Source: Arthrobacter sp. M2012083 (lineage in GTDB: Bacteria; Actinomycetota; Actinomycetes; Actinomycetales; Micrococcaceae). From it: DNA of 64,000 bases. This document shows positions 43,396 through 54,093 of the stretch, piece by piece. The notes beneath the pieces are model-generated. The model had not been told where the DNA came from and searched no databases. It was given only the letters and a program-made list of their open reading frames with translations. Both the position numbers and the translations under genes were made by a program. The stretch is from the NCBI RefSeq assembly GCF_000281065.1, contig NZ_AKKK01000038.1, forward strand, positions 1 through 64,000. Reading direction: 5' to 3'. The first letter of the stretch is position 1. The number at the start of each line of letters is the position of its first letter.

Positions 43396-43472
43396 TGGAG
43401 CCCCCTGTCGGATTCGAACCGACGACCCCCGCTTTACAAGAGCGGTGCTCTGGCCAACTGAGCTAAGGAGGC
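43396..43472 (-). tRNA. tRNA-Thr (anticodon UGU)
   Basis: Read on the minus strand, the acceptor stem GCCTCCT pairs with AGGGGGC, followed by T and an encoded CCA. The anticodon arm CCGCT-CTTGTAA-AGCGG gives anticodon TGT, and the T-loop GGTTCGAATCC is canonical. Length 77 nt including CCA. Confidence 0.95.
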
Positions 43473-43587
43473 ACGCTCCGGTTACCCGAAGCAACGCGCG
43501 AAAGAGCGCTAGATAAGGTTAGCCCAGACCATCCCCGTCAACGAAATTCGCTACCAACAGCGCACAAGCAATGGCCCCCACGCAACA

Positions 43588-43620
43588 GCGGCCGGCCTCC
43601 CGCAAAGGGTGACCGGCCGC
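43588..43620 (-). terminator. Hairpin after the DsbA-like gene
   Basis: GCGGCCGG (43588-43595) pairs with CCGGCCGC (43613-43620), with a further inner CCC/GGG pairing. It lies 20 nt after the stop of the DsbA-like gene on the minus strand, with only a poor T-run, so termination efficiency is uncertain. Confidence 0.55.
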
Positions 43621-43639
43621 CGTCGTGATTTCCCAGGGG

Positions 43640-44518
43640 TTAGCCCTTGGCGGTAATTGCCGTCTGGATCTCGGCGTTGAGGTCGGACCTGCCGTCCCAC
43701 TGCTTGCCATCGATGAACACGGTGGGCGTACCGGTGACGCCGATCGCTGCAGCTTCCTGCGTGGCAACCTTCACCCACGGACGGAACTGCTTGCTGTCGA
43801 TGCAGGAGTCGATGTTGGCCGCACCGATTTCGGTAGCCATTTTCTTGAGGTCGTTGTCGGAGATGCCTGCTCCGCCTTCAGCCGGCTGGCGTTCGAAGAG
43901 CAGGTTGAAGAATTCCGCGTACTTCTCCGGGGAAGAGTTGACTACGCAGGCAGCAGCGTTGGCCGCGCGGGATGAGTAGTTGGTGGTGGACTGGCGGTCC
44001 AGGAAGCCGAGGGCGCGGTACTCGACGGAAATCTTGCCTTCGTTGCGGAGGTTGGTGAGTGACTCGCCGTAAGCGGTCTCGAACTGCTTGCAGACAGGGC
44101 AGATGAAGTCAATGTAGGCAATAACCTTGACGGGCTTGCCGGCCTCGGCTTCGCCACCGGGCACGGCCACCGTAGCCGGCTTGGTGGCAAGAGGAGCCGG
44201 CACATCTGCCACATTGACGGTGGCAGGTTCGGACTTCACAACTTCAGTGTTGGCAAGCAGCGTGATGCCGCCATGAACGTTGCCGTTGGCCGGTGTCGGT
44301 CCCTGGTCGGCCACGGGCGCGTTGTTCTGAGCGTTACCGATAACCACAAACGCAACCAAAGCGATGATGACCACCACGGCCACAACGATGCCCCAGCCAA
44401 CAAGAAGCTTGTTGCGCTTCTCCTTCTTCAGCTGTTCTTCGCGGATTGCACGCGCTTTCTCCCGCGCCTGGGCGGTCTTTTCGGCCTTGGACAGGCGTGG
44501 TTCGTTTGCGGGGCTCAT
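43640..44518 (-). CDS. Membrane-anchored DsbA-like thiol oxidoreductase
   Basis: A 292-residue protein with a charged cytoplasmic N-terminus (KAEKTAQAREKARAIREEQ, about residues 11-29), one membrane anchor (about 38-60) and an extracytoplasmic thioredoxin fold with an active-site FICPVCKQF (about 140-148) and cis-proline VTGTPTVF. It likely makes or shuffles disulfides in secreted proteins. Monocistronic, upstream of the tRNA on the same strand. Confidence 0.88.
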   Translation of the reverse strand: MSPANEPRLSKAEKTAQAREKARAIREEQLKKEKRNKLLVGWGIVVAVVVIIALVAFVVIGNAQNNAPVADQGPTPANGNVHGGITLLANTEVVKSEPATVNVADVPAPLATKPATVAVPGGEAEAGKPVKVIAYIDFICPVCKQFETAYGESLTNLRNEGKISVEYRALGFLDRQSTTNYSSRAANAAACVVNSSPEKYAEFFNLLFERQPAEGGAGISDNDLKKMATEIGAANIDSCIDSKQFRPWVKVATQEAAAIGVTGTPTVFIDGKQWDGRSDLNAEIQTAITAKG

Positions 44519-44692
44519 CAGTTCCTCGGGTATTCGACGTCAATGTGCATAGCTAGGGCAACGGGGTCAGTTTACGGGAGCAAACTTGAGCTTTGCCCCA
44601 CACCTCGTGGCCCGGTTGTTGAACGATCAACTGCCGGGGAAGATTCCGCTAGTAGGCTGGGAGTTGAGTCACAGCAACCCCAGGGAGCGTTA

Positions 44693-46195
44693 ATGCAGGA
44701 TTTGGCAAGCGAAAAGCTCACCACCGAACCAAGCGCCAAGGCCTCTCCTACAAAGAAGCCTACGGCGAGCACGTTCGATTTCATGGTGGTTTCCAACCGG
44801 CTGCCCGTGGACCGGTGCAGCAGCGACGGAAACGACGACGGCGGAGATGGCTGGCGTCGTTCGCCCGGCGGCCTGGTCACTGCTCTCGCCCCGATGATGA
44901 CGAAGTCCGACGGCGCGTGGGTGGGTTGGCATGGCGCCCCGGACGAGACTGTGCGCCCGTTCAGCCATGAAGGCATGGACCTGGTGCCGGTTCAGCTCAG
45001 CAGCCACGAAGTGGAGCTGTACTACGAAGGTTTCTCGAATGCGACCATCTGGCCGCTCTACCACGATGTCATTGCACCGCCCGAGTTCCACCGCACGTGG
45101 TGGGATTCGTACCGCCAGGTCAATAAGAAATTCGCCGACGCCGTCATTCGCCACGCAGCCGACCGCGCCACAGTGTGGGTCCAGGACTATCAGCTCCAGC
45201 TGGTTCCCCGAATGCTCCGCGAGGCCCGACCGGACCTGAAGATTGGCTTCTTCAACCACATCCCCTTCCCTCCCCCGGAGATCTTCGCTCAGCTCCCGTG
45301 GCGCCGGGAGATCATTGACGGCTTGCTGGGTGCGGATCTTCTGGGGTTCCAGCGCCCCAGTGACGCAGGCAATTTCATGCGTTCTGCACGCCGATTCCTG
45401 GGTGCCAGCGTCAAGCAGCAGCAGGTTCACGTGAAGGGTCCGGACGGCGAAGTCACGCACATCGCCAGGGCGCAGGCCTTCCCCATCTCCATCGACGTTG
45501 ACCAGATCCGCGAGCTCGCCGCCAGGCCTGACATCATCGAGCGGGCCAAGCAGATCCGCAAGGACCTGGGCGATCCCAAGACCATTTTGTTGGGTGTTGA
45601 CCGACTGGATTACACCAAGGGAATCGGTCATCGCCTGAAGGCCTTCGAGGAACTCCTCCGCGAAGGCAGCATCAAGGTGGAGGATGCCACCCTTATCCAG
45701 GTGGCGAGCCCCAGCCGTGAACGCGTGGAACAGTACAGGCTGCTGCGCGAGGAGATCGAAGGCACGGTTGGCCACATCAACGGCACCTACGACACCATCC
45801 AGAACACTGCCGTGCGCTACCTGCACCACAGCTATCCGGTGGAGGAAATGGTGGCGCTGTACCTCGCCGCGGATGTCATGCTCGTCACCGCACTGCGCGA
45901 TGGCATGAACCTGGTGGCAAAGGAATACGTCACGGCCCGCTCCGAAGACGACGGCGCCTTGGTACTCAGCGAGTTCGCCGGTGCCGCAGACCAACTCAAG
46001 CAAGCGCTCCTGATCAACCCGCACGATATCGACGGCCTCAAGTCGGCCATCCTGCGTGCGGTGAACCTCCCGCCCAAGGAAGCCCGCCGCCGCATGAAGC
46101 TGATGCGCAAGCAGATCCTGGATCACGATGTGGATCATTGGTCAGCAGAGTTCCTGGCTGCGCTGGAAGAAAAGGTGGTGCGTGATGACAGCTGA
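44693..46195 (+). CDS. otsA: Alpha,alpha-trehalose-phosphate synthase
   Basis: A 500-residue GT20 enzyme that joins UDP-glucose and glucose-6-phosphate to trehalose-6-phosphate for osmoprotection. Seen are VVSNRLPV (about residues 32-39), SPGGLVTAL, VQDYQLQLVP, FFNHIPFPPPE and GVDRLDYTKGI. The ATG at 44693 follows GGGAG; the open frame extends upstream but is not conserved. It overlaps the phosphatase by 11 bp. Confidence 0.93.
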   Translation: MQDLASEKLTTEPSAKASPTKKPTASTFDFMVVSNRLPVDRCSSDGNDDGGDGWRRSPGGLVTALAPMMTKSDGAWVGWHGAPDETVRPFSHEGMDLVPVQLSSHEVELYYEGFSNATIWPLYHDVIAPPEFHRTWWDSYRQVNKKFADAVIRHAADRATVWVQDYQLQLVPRMLREARPDLKIGFFNHIPFPPPEIFAQLPWRREIIDGLLGADLLGFQRPSDAGNFMRSARRFLGASVKQQQVHVKGPDGEVTHIARAQAFPISIDVDQIRELAARPDIIERAKQIRKDLGDPKTILLGVDRLDYTKGIGHRLKAFEELLREGSIKVEDATLIQVASPSRERVEQYRLLREEIEGTVGHINGTYDTIQNTAVRYLHHSYPVEEMVALYLAADVMLVTALRDGMNLVAKEYVTARSEDDGALVLSEFAGAADQLKQALLINPHDIDGLKSAILRAVNLPPKEARRRMKLMRKQILDHDVDHWSAEFLAALEEKVVRDDS

Positions 46196-46982
46196 GAACC
46201 TTTCCCTGTCACCGGAACTCCTGGACGCCATCCGGCGCATTTCCGGCACGGAGCACCTCCTGGTTGCCCTCGACTTCGACGGCACGCTGTCCCCTCTGGT
46301 CGACCACGCGGAGGACGCGCGTCCCTTGCCCCGTTCCGCTTCTGCACTGGAGGCCCTCGCCCAACTTCCACGCACGACGACGGCACTCATCTCGGGCCGC
46401 GCACTGGACAGTTTGCGGCTGGTTGCCTCACCTCCGGCGGACACGCTGCTGATCGGCAGCCACGGCGCCGAGGTCTGGCTGGGCGAAGGATCCCTGGGCC
46501 TGGAACTGGACGAAGACCAGCGGCTCAAGCTGGCCGCGGTCCGTGAGGTCCTTGCGGAAATCGTGAACATCGCTCCGGGAACCTTGCTGGAGGACAAACC
46601 TGCCGGCGTCGTCCTCCACACGAGGATGGCCGACGACGACGTTGCGGAAGACGCCGTCGAGGCCGCGATGAGGGTGCTCCGCGAGCACCCAGGCGTCTAC
46701 CTGAAGACGGGCAAGCGCGTGCTGGAGACGTCCGTCGTCCATGCATCCAAAGGTGAGGCCGTGGAGTTCCTCCGTCACGCAACCGGAGCTACGGCCATCC
46801 TGTTCGCAGGCGACGACGTGACCGATGAGGATGCCTTGGGACGATTGATGGGCGACGACGTTGGCATCAAGGTGGGCTTGGACTTCACTCAAGCGCAGTA
46901 CCGGGTGGAAGCGCCGGTGCACGTGGCGGAGCTGTTGGAGGCTTTGCTGCGGGAGCGTCGGCGGGTCACCGCTGAGGCCTGA
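46185..46982 (+). CDS. otsB: Trehalose-phosphatase
   Basis: A 265-residue HAD-family phosphatase converting trehalose-6-phosphate to trehalose. The nucleophile motif is VALDFDGTLSPLV (about residues 25-37) and the later motif FAGDDVTDEDAL (about 206-217) binds magnesium. The ATG at 46185 lies inside the end of otsA, so the two are translationally linked. Confidence 0.92.
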   Translation: MTAENLSLSPELLDAIRRISGTEHLLVALDFDGTLSPLVDHAEDARPLPRSASALEALAQLPRTTTALISGRALDSLRLVASPPADTLLIGSHGAEVWLGEGSLGLELDEDQRLKLAAVREVLAEIVNIAPGTLLEDKPAGVVLHTRMADDDVAEDAVEAAMRVLREHPGVYLKTGKRVLETSVVHASKGEAVEFLRHATGATAILFAGDDVTDEDALGRLMGDDVGIKVGLDFTQAQYRVEAPVHVAELLEALLRERRRVTAEA

Positions 46983-47060
46983 AGCGTGATGGACTCAACA
47001 TGTGACGTTCGTAACATTTAGGTAGTTAGTCAAAAAGTCTGACATACTCTTGGTTGTGAT

Positions 47061-47116
47061 GTGACGCACAGTACCGTGCGGCGTCACACGATCCTCCCCG
47101 GCCATTGGCCGGGGAG
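47061..47116 (+). promoter_or_regulatory. Two stem-loops in the msiK upstream leader
   Basis: GTGACGC (47061-47067) pairs with GCGTCAC (47081-47087). A perfect 10-bp stem, CTCCCCGGCC (47094-47103) with GGCCGGGGAG (47107-47116), has a 3-nt loop. Neither has a T-run. They could end otsB transcription or structure the msiK leader; I cannot tell which. Confidence 0.5.
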
Positions 47117-47188
47117 TTCAACTGAAGAAAATGAACCATTCACAACGGATCGTCCGGCACGTACCTGCCGGTGAAGGGATTGATAACT

Positions 47189-48271
<1,083 letters not shown>

Positions 48272-48321
48272 TTCCTACCGGTACCCCGGCGCTAACGCGT
48301 CTGTACGTTCCGCAGTGTGAT

Positions 48322-48351
48322 AGCGGCCCGACCCCTCCCGGTCGGGCCGCT
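48322..48351 (+). terminator. Intrinsic terminator of msiK
   Basis: AGCGGCCCGACC (48322-48333) pairs perfectly with GGTCGGGCCGCT (48340-48351) around a CCTCCC loop, followed by CTCGCTTT. Confidence 0.9.
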
Positions 48352-48382
48352 CTCGCTTTAACTTTCTCCCGGAAAGAACGGC

Positions 48383-49999
48383 ATGAACACCACAGATAAC
48401 CTGATCCCACGGCCTTCGCACGTGGCACTCCTGGATGACCAGGCTTTCACGCTCGCATCCACAGCACGGATCGCCACTCCCCACCAAGCACTGCCGGTGG
48501 CTGAGCAGCTCGCCTCGGTGCTGCGCCGCGGCACCGGTTTTGATTTGCCCATAGCTGAGGAAACCCGCCCGGGTGACATCACACTGGAGTTGGTGGAAGC
48601 GTTCGACGGCGGCGCGGAAGCTTACGCGATCAGCGTCACCGAGGGCGGGGTCAGGCTTATGGCCTCCACTGCCGCGGGACTTTTCAACGGAATCCAGACG
48701 CTTCGCCAGCTCTTTCCGGCGGCCATTGATGGCGCAAGGAACGAGCGGGCCGTTGACGGCGCCGACTCAGGCGAACACACCTGGGTGATTCCCGCCGTCG
48801 AGATTGCGGACGCCCCGCGATTCGCGTACCGCGGGCTAATGCTGGACGTTGCCCGCAGCTTCTTCACCGTGGAGGAGGTGAAGGAGCAGATCGACGTTAT
48901 GACGCAGTTCAAGCTGAACGCCCTGCACTTGCACCTTACTGACGATCAAGCGTGGCGGATCGAGATCCACGATCCCGGGTCTGCGGCCAACCCCTCCGCA
49001 ATGCCCTACGCAAATCTCACCGAGGTGGGCGGCAGAGGCGCTGTTGAGGTCCCCACGGCCACGCCTGTGCGGGGCCGCGAGGGGTTTTATACGCAGCAGG
49101 ACTTCAAAGACATCCAGGCCTATGCCGCTGGCAAGAACGTCCTGGTGGTGCCTGAGATCGACCTCCCGGGACACGTCAATGCTGCCCTCGCCGCCATTCC
49201 GCAGCTCAGTCCCGACGGCCAAGCCAAGCCCATGAGCACCACGTCGGACGTGGGCTGGTCAACTCTCACAGCAGACTTGCCAGCGACGTATGAGTTCGTA
49301 CGCGAGGTCCTCGGCCAGCTCGCTTCCATCACGATCGGCCCATATCTCCACATTGGTGGCGACGAAGCCCTGGTGACCGGTCATGAGAACTACGTGACCA
49401 TGGTTCAGGAGTTTGCCAACATTGCCGCCCAGACGGGTAAAACAGTAGTGGGCTGGAACGAGTACGCCGCGGGTGAGCTGCCCGAGGGTGCCGTGGTCCA
49501 GTACTGGCACGGCGACCTTGCTCCGGTGGTCCATCAGGCAGAGGCCGGTGGTTCACCCGTGATCATGTCGCCGGCCGCCAACACATACCTGGACCAAAAG
49601 TACGCTCCGGACTCGCCAATCGGCCTCGAATGGGTGGAAGGCGGACCGTTCACCTGGGCGGAGTACTACAACTGGGATCCTGCCCAAGGCGGGCTAAAAG
49701 ACCACCACATCCTTGGCGTCGAAGGTCCCCTGTGGACTGAAACAGTCCGTGACAACCTGCAAGCCCAATGGCTCCTTTATCCGAGGGCGGTTTCCCTGGC
49801 CGAGGTTGCCTGGTCCAGTCAGGAGGTTCGGAACGCCGGAGACTTCCGACGACGACTCGGCGCCTTGGCAGAGCGACTCACCAGGCAGGGCGTCGTCTTC
49901 CAGGAAGCGCCCGACGTCGAGTGGTCAGCAAGGTCCCCATGGACGATCCCCGAAGCGGCGACGTCCTTTCCTCCCAAGTACGGAACAATTGAGGCATGA
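48383..49999 (+). CDS. Beta-N-acetylhexosaminidase (GH20)
   Basis: A 538-residue GH20 enzyme that removes terminal N-acetylglucosamine or N-acetylgalactosamine. An N-terminal alpha/beta domain (about residues 10-140) precedes the barrel, which contains HLHLTDDQAWRIEI and the catalytic Asp-Glu pair HIGGDEALVTG (about 325-335). No signal peptide is visible, so it probably acts on imported chito-oligosaccharides or recycled wall fragments. The stop overlaps the DUF4032 gene start (ATGA). Confidence 0.88.
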   Translation: MNTTDNLIPRPSHVALLDDQAFTLASTARIATPHQALPVAEQLASVLRRGTGFDLPIAEETRPGDITLELVEAFDGGAEAYAISVTEGGVRLMASTAAGLFNGIQTLRQLFPAAIDGARNERAVDGADSGEHTWVIPAVEIADAPRFAYRGLMLDVARSFFTVEEVKEQIDVMTQFKLNALHLHLTDDQAWRIEIHDPGSAANPSAMPYANLTEVGGRGAVEVPTATPVRGREGFYTQQDFKDIQAYAAGKNVLVVPEIDLPGHVNAALAAIPQLSPDGQAKPMSTTSDVGWSTLTADLPATYEFVREVLGQLASITIGPYLHIGGDEALVTGHENYVTMVQEFANIAAQTGKTVVGWNEYAAGELPEGAVVQYWHGDLAPVVHQAEAGGSPVIMSPAANTYLDQKYAPDSPIGLEWVEGGPFTWAEYYNWDPAQGGLKDHHILGVEGPLWTETVRDNLQAQWLLYPRAVSLAEVAWSSQEVRNAGDFRRRLGALAERLTRQGVVFQEAPDVEWSARSPWTIPEAATSFPPKYGTIEA

Positions 50000-51411
50000 G
50001 CGAGCAAAACGAAGCCCAGTGGCACGACGAACCCACCGACTACGGGCAGATCGGAAAGCTCCCCAGGACTGAAGCGGCAAGTGCGCAGGACACCGCACCA
50101 CCGGCGAGTGTCATAGGATCCCTGAACATCACCGCAGCCGCTGCGGATCCGGAGCTGCTGGACCTCCCGTGGCACATCGCCTTGGAAGACTGGCCTGCCG
50201 AGAACCTCGCCGCCCTCCCGCGCGGCATCTCCCGGCACATCGTCCGCTTCGCGCACTTGGGTGGCTCGGTCATCGCCATCAAGGAAACCTCGGAGCACGT
50301 TGCCCGCCACGAATACCACATGCTGCGTAAACTGGCCCGGCTGGACGTCCCCTGTGTTGAGCCGGTAGCTGTCATTACGGGCAGGACCACCGCCGAGGGC
50401 AGGCCGCTGAATCCGGTACTGGTTACGCGGCACCTGAAGTTCTCAATGCCGTACCGTGCGCTGTTCTCGCAGATGCTCCGCAAGGACACCCTCACCCGAC
50501 TCATTGATGCGCAGGCGTTGCTGCTGGTGCGGTTGCACCTCATCGGCTTCTACTGGGGTGACGTTTCGCTCTCCAACACGTTGTTCCGCCGTGATGCCGG
50601 CGCCTTTGCGGCTTACCTGGTGGACGCCGAAACGGGCGAGCTCTACCCGGACCTGTCCATGGGCCAGCGGGAATACGACCTCGAAATCGCCCGCGTCAAC
50701 ATCGCCGGTGAACTGATGGACCTGCTGGATGGCGGGCTCATCGAGGAAAAGGTGGACCCGGTGGCCACCAGTGAGCTGATCATGGACAGCTATCGTCGAC
50801 TCTGGACCGAGCTGACGGAGAAGGAGTCCTTCGAGCTCGGCGAACGGTGGCGGGTGGGTGCCCGCATCCGGCGACTCAACGAGCTCGGCTTCGACGTGGA
50901 GGAATATGCCATCAAGACCACGGCGGACGGCTCCACCATCCAACTTCAGCCCAAAGTCGTCGACGCCGGTCACCACCAGCGCCGCTTGCTACGCCTTACC
51001 GGACTGGACGCCCAGGAGAACCAAGCACGCAGGCTCCTCAATGACATGGACCAGTTCCGTGCGGACAACAACCCGGACCTGGACGAGGAAATCAGCGCCC
51101 ACATCTGGGTCAGCCAGATCTTCGAGCCCATTGTGCGTTCCATTCCCCGGCACTTGGCCGGGAAGCTGGAGCCCGCGGAAGTAGTGCACGAAGTTCTGGA
51201 GCACCGCTGGTACATGAGCCAGAAGCAGGACAGGTATGTCCCCTTGGCCGAGACCGTTCAGTCCTACCTGGACACGGTGCTGCAGCACCGCCGTGATGAG
51301 GCTGCCATCATGCTGAACCCGGACACGGAGCTGCTCAAGATCCTTGAGGTAGAGGTGGAGGAATCGGGTCGGTACGACGAAGTGGATGAGTACCCGGACG
51401 CCGACGACTAG
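49996..51411 (+). CDS. DUF4032 protein with Kdo/WaaP-like kinase fold
   Basis: A 471-residue cytoplasmic protein. A kinase-like region (about residues 85-245) shows VIAIKETSEHVARHEYHMLRKLA, with an ATP-binding lysine candidate, and IGFYWGDVSLSNTLF with the catalytic-loop aspartate, then DAETGELYP. The DUF4032 domain follows to the acidic C-terminus. Substrate unknown; coupling to GH20 suggests a sugar-related role, which is inference. Its stop directly abuts the stop of the convergent GntR gene. Confidence 0.85.
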   Translation: MSEQNEAQWHDEPTDYGQIGKLPRTEAASAQDTAPPASVIGSLNITAAAADPELLDLPWHIALEDWPAENLAALPRGISRHIVRFAHLGGSVIAIKETSEHVARHEYHMLRKLARLDVPCVEPVAVITGRTTAEGRPLNPVLVTRHLKFSMPYRALFSQMLRKDTLTRLIDAQALLLVRLHLIGFYWGDVSLSNTLFRRDAGAFAAYLVDAETGELYPDLSMGQREYDLEIARVNIAGELMDLLDGGLIEEKVDPVATSELIMDSYRRLWTELTEKESFELGERWRVGARIRRLNELGFDVEEYAIKTTADGSTIQLQPKVVDAGHHQRRLLRLTGLDAQENQARRLLNDMDQFRADNNPDLDEEISAHIWVSQIFEPIVRSIPRHLAGKLEPAEVVHEVLEHRWYMSQKQDRYVPLAETVQSYLDTVLQHRRDEAAIMLNPDTELLKILEVEVEESGRYDEVDEYPDADD

Positions 51412-52113
51412 CTACGGCTCCAGGGTCTCGGCGAGGCCGGCCAGGACTGGTTCGCGGCCCAGTTCGATGTGCGAGTACGCCAGCGAATAGGCCAGGTCCG
51501 GCTTGCCCTTCAGGATCGCGTTGCAAAGTTCCGTGTGTTCATCGCGCTGGAGCTCGTTGCTGCGATTGTGCGCCAGCCCGAAGATCCAACGCATCCGTCC
51601 GAACAGCGGTTTCACGGATTCAATCAGCAGCCTGTTCCCCGAGAGGCGCACGATCTCGGCGTGGAGCTCGGCGCTGATCACGGCGACGTCGTCGGTGCGT
51701 TCGTCGTCGATGGCTGCATTGGAGGCCTCCATAAGTTCTTCCAGCCGGCCGCCGTCGCTGCCCTCGGCGACACGTGCGGCAGCCATCCGCGCGGCGAACG
51801 TCTCCAGGCAGAGGCGAACGTCGAAGAGTTCGTTGACGTCGGTCAAGGTCAGTTGGCGCACCACGGCACCGCGGCGCGGGAAGGTCGCGACGAATCCGTC
51901 CTGCTCCAGCCGCTGGATGGCTTCGCGCACGGGAATGCGGGAGACGTTGTAGAGCTCGGAGAGTTCGCGTTCCCGCAAACGCATACCTTGCGCGTATGTG
52001 CCCGTGACGATGCCCTCCAACACCAGCTGGTAGACGTTTTCCGCCCGGGCCTCTTCATCGCGGCCATTTCCGGTTTCCGGCATCGCCTCAGCCACTGTCA
52101 AACTTCCCTTCAT
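51412..52113 (-). CDS. GntR family (FCD) transcriptional regulator
   Basis: A 233-residue FadR-subfamily regulator. The N-terminal winged helix has RERELSELYNVSRIPVREAIQRLEQDGFV (split, about residues 46-75), followed by an all-helical FCD ligand domain. The ATG at 52113 has GGGAG at slightly long spacing; an in-frame ATG 30 bp further in is also possible. Divergent from the cytosine-deaminase-like amidohydrolase, probably its target. Confidence 0.85.
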   Translation of the reverse strand: MKGSLTVAEAMPETGNGRDEEARAENVYQLVLEGIVTGTYAQGMRLRERELSELYNVSRIPVREAIQRLEQDGFVATFPRRGAVVRQLTLTDVNELFDVRLCLETFAARMAAARVAEGSDGGRLEELMEASNAAIDDERTDDVAVISAELHAEIVRLSGNRLLIESVKPLFGRMRWIFGLAHNRSNELQRDEHTELCNAILKGKPDLAYSLAYSHIELGREPVLAGLAETLEP

Positions 52114-52284
52114 GCCAGCGTCCGCTCCCTGTGCCGGACGGCGCCGGTCAGCGTTCCAACCGAGCATACACGGGAGGAAACAGCTCATCCGCCCCACGGT
52201 TCCGGGCGTCCCGGACGGTGTAGGCGTTGCGCATCTTATCGAAGAGCCGCGACGGTGCTGGCGGGCGTGCAATAGAAGCAGGCT

Positions 52285-52297
52285 ATAGATTCACTAT
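52285..52297. promoter_or_regulatory. Weak inverted repeat before the amidohydrolase start
   Basis: ATAG-ATTCA-CTAT is a short inverted repeat 16 bp before the start codon, in the divergent spacer with the GntR gene. It is short and could be chance; a GntR operator is possible. Confidence 0.25.
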
Positions 52298-52312
52298 CGA
52301 AGGAGTAACCCA

Positions 52313-53542
52313 TTGAATACCCTGATCCGCGCCGTCCGCCCCTGGGGGCAAGCGCTCAGCGACGTCACCCTGGTGGCGGGCGAAGCAGGCGGCAAGATCG
52401 TCGCCGTCGAACCGCATGATCCGGCCCGTGTGCTTCCAGATGGCGTTACGGTGGTGGATGGCCGCGGACGTTTGCTGCTCCCGTCCTTCTCGGACGTCCA
52501 CGTTCACCTTGATTCCACCCGCATCGGCCTTCCGTTCCGGGAGCACACCGGAGGTCCGGGCGTGTGGACCATGATGATGAACGATCGTCAAAACTGGCGC
52601 AACGCGGAAGTCCCCCTGCAGAATCGCGTGAACGACACCCTGGGCCGGATGATCGCCCGGGGTACCACCCGGGTCCGCTCCTACGCGCAGGTTGACGTGG
52701 ACTGCAGGCTTGAGCGTTTCGACGCCGTTGCTGCCGCCAAGGAGAAATTCGCGGGCCAGGCTTCCGTGGACATCATCGCTTTCCCCCAGGCTGGATTGTT
52801 GCTGGAGGAGGGGACGGTGGAGCTCATGGAGGAGGCGCTGAGAGCCGGTGCCAACGTCATGGGTGGCATCGATCCCTGCACTCTTGACCGCGATCCGGCC
52901 AAGCACCTGGACATCGTGTTTGGCCTGGCAGAGAAGTACCAGGTTCCCATCGACATCCACCTCCACGAGCCCGGCGAATTGGGCGTTTTCAGCACCGACT
53001 TGGTGCTCGAGCGCACCCGGGCGCTGGGGATGCAGGGAAAGGTAACCATGTCCCACGCCTACCAATTGGGCAGCGTTAATGAGGCCACAACGCGCAGGCT
53101 CATTAATGCCTTCGCGGAACTGGACGTGTCCTTGGCCTCGGTTGCTCCGTCTGCTGCAGGCCAACTTCCCATCCCCCTGCTCGCCGAAGCCGGCGTTCGT
53201 TTGGGCTTGGGCGAGGACGGCCAACGTGACTACTGGTCCCCATACGGCAACACGGACATGCTGGACCGCACCTGGCAGCTTGCCTTCACCCACGGTTTCC
53301 GCAAGGACGAGCTGATCGAGCACTGCTTGGCCATCGCCACGATCGGTGGTGCGAGCATCCTTGACCCCAGCGCTACCAGGCTGAGGGACACGGCCCATCG
53401 TCCCGGCGTCGAGGTTGGCGATCCTGCGGAACTGTTGCTGGTGGATGGCGAAACTGTGGCTTCCACAGTGATGGACCGTGGTAAAGACCGGACCGTCATC
53501 CACGCCGGCAAGGTGGTGGCTGACCAGTTGGAGCTGGTCTGA
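52313..53542 (+). CDS. Amidohydrolase family protein, cytosine deaminase-like
   Basis: A 409-residue amidohydrolase of the CodA/AtzC type that hydrolyses an amine or ring C-N bond with one metal. Metal ligands are seen in DVHVHLDSTR (about residues 61-70), IDIHLHEPGE (about 220-229), MSHAY and LGEDGQRDYWSPYG (about 300-313), which parallels the HDD...DPWYPLG block of cytosine deaminase. A TTG start follows an ideal AAGGAG. Pyrimidine, creatinine-like or triazine substrates are all possible. Confidence 0.82.
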   Translation: MNTLIRAVRPWGQALSDVTLVAGEAGGKIVAVEPHDPARVLPDGVTVVDGRGRLLLPSFSDVHVHLDSTRIGLPFREHTGGPGVWTMMMNDRQNWRNAEVPLQNRVNDTLGRMIARGTTRVRSYAQVDVDCRLERFDAVAAAKEKFAGQASVDIIAFPQAGLLLEEGTVELMEEALRAGANVMGGIDPCTLDRDPAKHLDIVFGLAEKYQVPIDIHLHEPGELGVFSTDLVLERTRALGMQGKVTMSHAYQLGSVNEATTRRLINAFAELDVSLASVAPSAAGQLPIPLLAEAGVRLGLGEDGQRDYWSPYGNTDMLDRTWQLAFTHGFRKDELIEHCLAIATIGGASILDPSATRLRDTAHRPGVEVGDPAELLLVDGETVASTVMDRGKDRTVIHAGKVVADQLELV

Positions 53543-53545
53543 GGG

Positions 53546-54034
53546 CTACTCGCCTCGCGCCGTGGGCGCGTCATCCAGAGGCGACCACCACGTCACAGGA
53601 GGCGTTACCTTGAAGCGACGGCCCGTCACCTCGCTGGGCGTGATACGGATGAACTGGTCCTTCTGGCCGGCTTCCCACGGGAACAGCAGGAGTCCGATGG
53701 TATCCAGCACGTCCTGCGTCAGGTTCACGGCCGACGCTTGGCCCTTGACCACCACGCTCCAAGCCACCCCTGTTTCGGCGTTGACGCCGTCGGCTTCGAT
53801 GGCCACGGGCGCGTCGCCCAGGGCTGCGTGAAGTTTGGTGCCTTCGCCCGTCCGGAACACCATGGTCCCGTGATCCACTTTGTAATTCACCGGAAAGATG
53901 TCCGGGTGATTGTCCACCCACACGGCAAGCCGGCCCACCGAGACGCCACGGAGGAGCTCCCAGCATTCGTTGGTTTCCAGGATTTCCGTGGCGGGTGTTT
54001 CCGGCTGTTGAGTCCCTGATGGTGAGTTCGTCAT
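53546..54034 (-). CDS. Pyridoxamine 5'-phosphate oxidase family protein
   Basis: A 162-residue flavin-binding split-barrel protein. The LLRGVSVGRLAVW strand (about residues 29-41), IFPVNYKVDHGTMVFRTGEG (about 46-65) and a tryptophan-rich C-terminus are typical of the general stress/F420- or FMN-binding subgroup. A real PNPOx role is unlikely. The start is uncertain: ATG 54034 lacks a good site and one eight codons upstream is possible. It ends 3 bp from the convergent amidohydrolase. Confidence 0.75.
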   Translation of the reverse strand: MTNSPSGTQQPETPATEILETNECWELLRGVSVGRLAVWVDNHPDIFPVNYKVDHGTMVFRTGEGTKLHAALGDAPVAIEADGVNAETGVAWSVVVKGQASAVNLTQDVLDTIGLLLFPWEAGQKDQFIRITPSEVTGRRFKVTPPVTWWSPLDDAPTARGE

Positions 54035-54093
54035 ATCGCCGAGGATACGCCGGAGCATAGCTCGCCGACAGTGGCCGAACACCGTCTAACGGA

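Noticed and set aside
44690..46138. 482-codon minus-strand frame opposite otsA
   Set aside because: otsA motifs are complete on the plus strand; the antisense frame resembles nothing known.
52283..53503. 406-codon minus-strand frame opposite the amidohydrolase
   Set aside because: Metal-binding motifs and an AAGGAG-TTG start support the plus-strand gene only.
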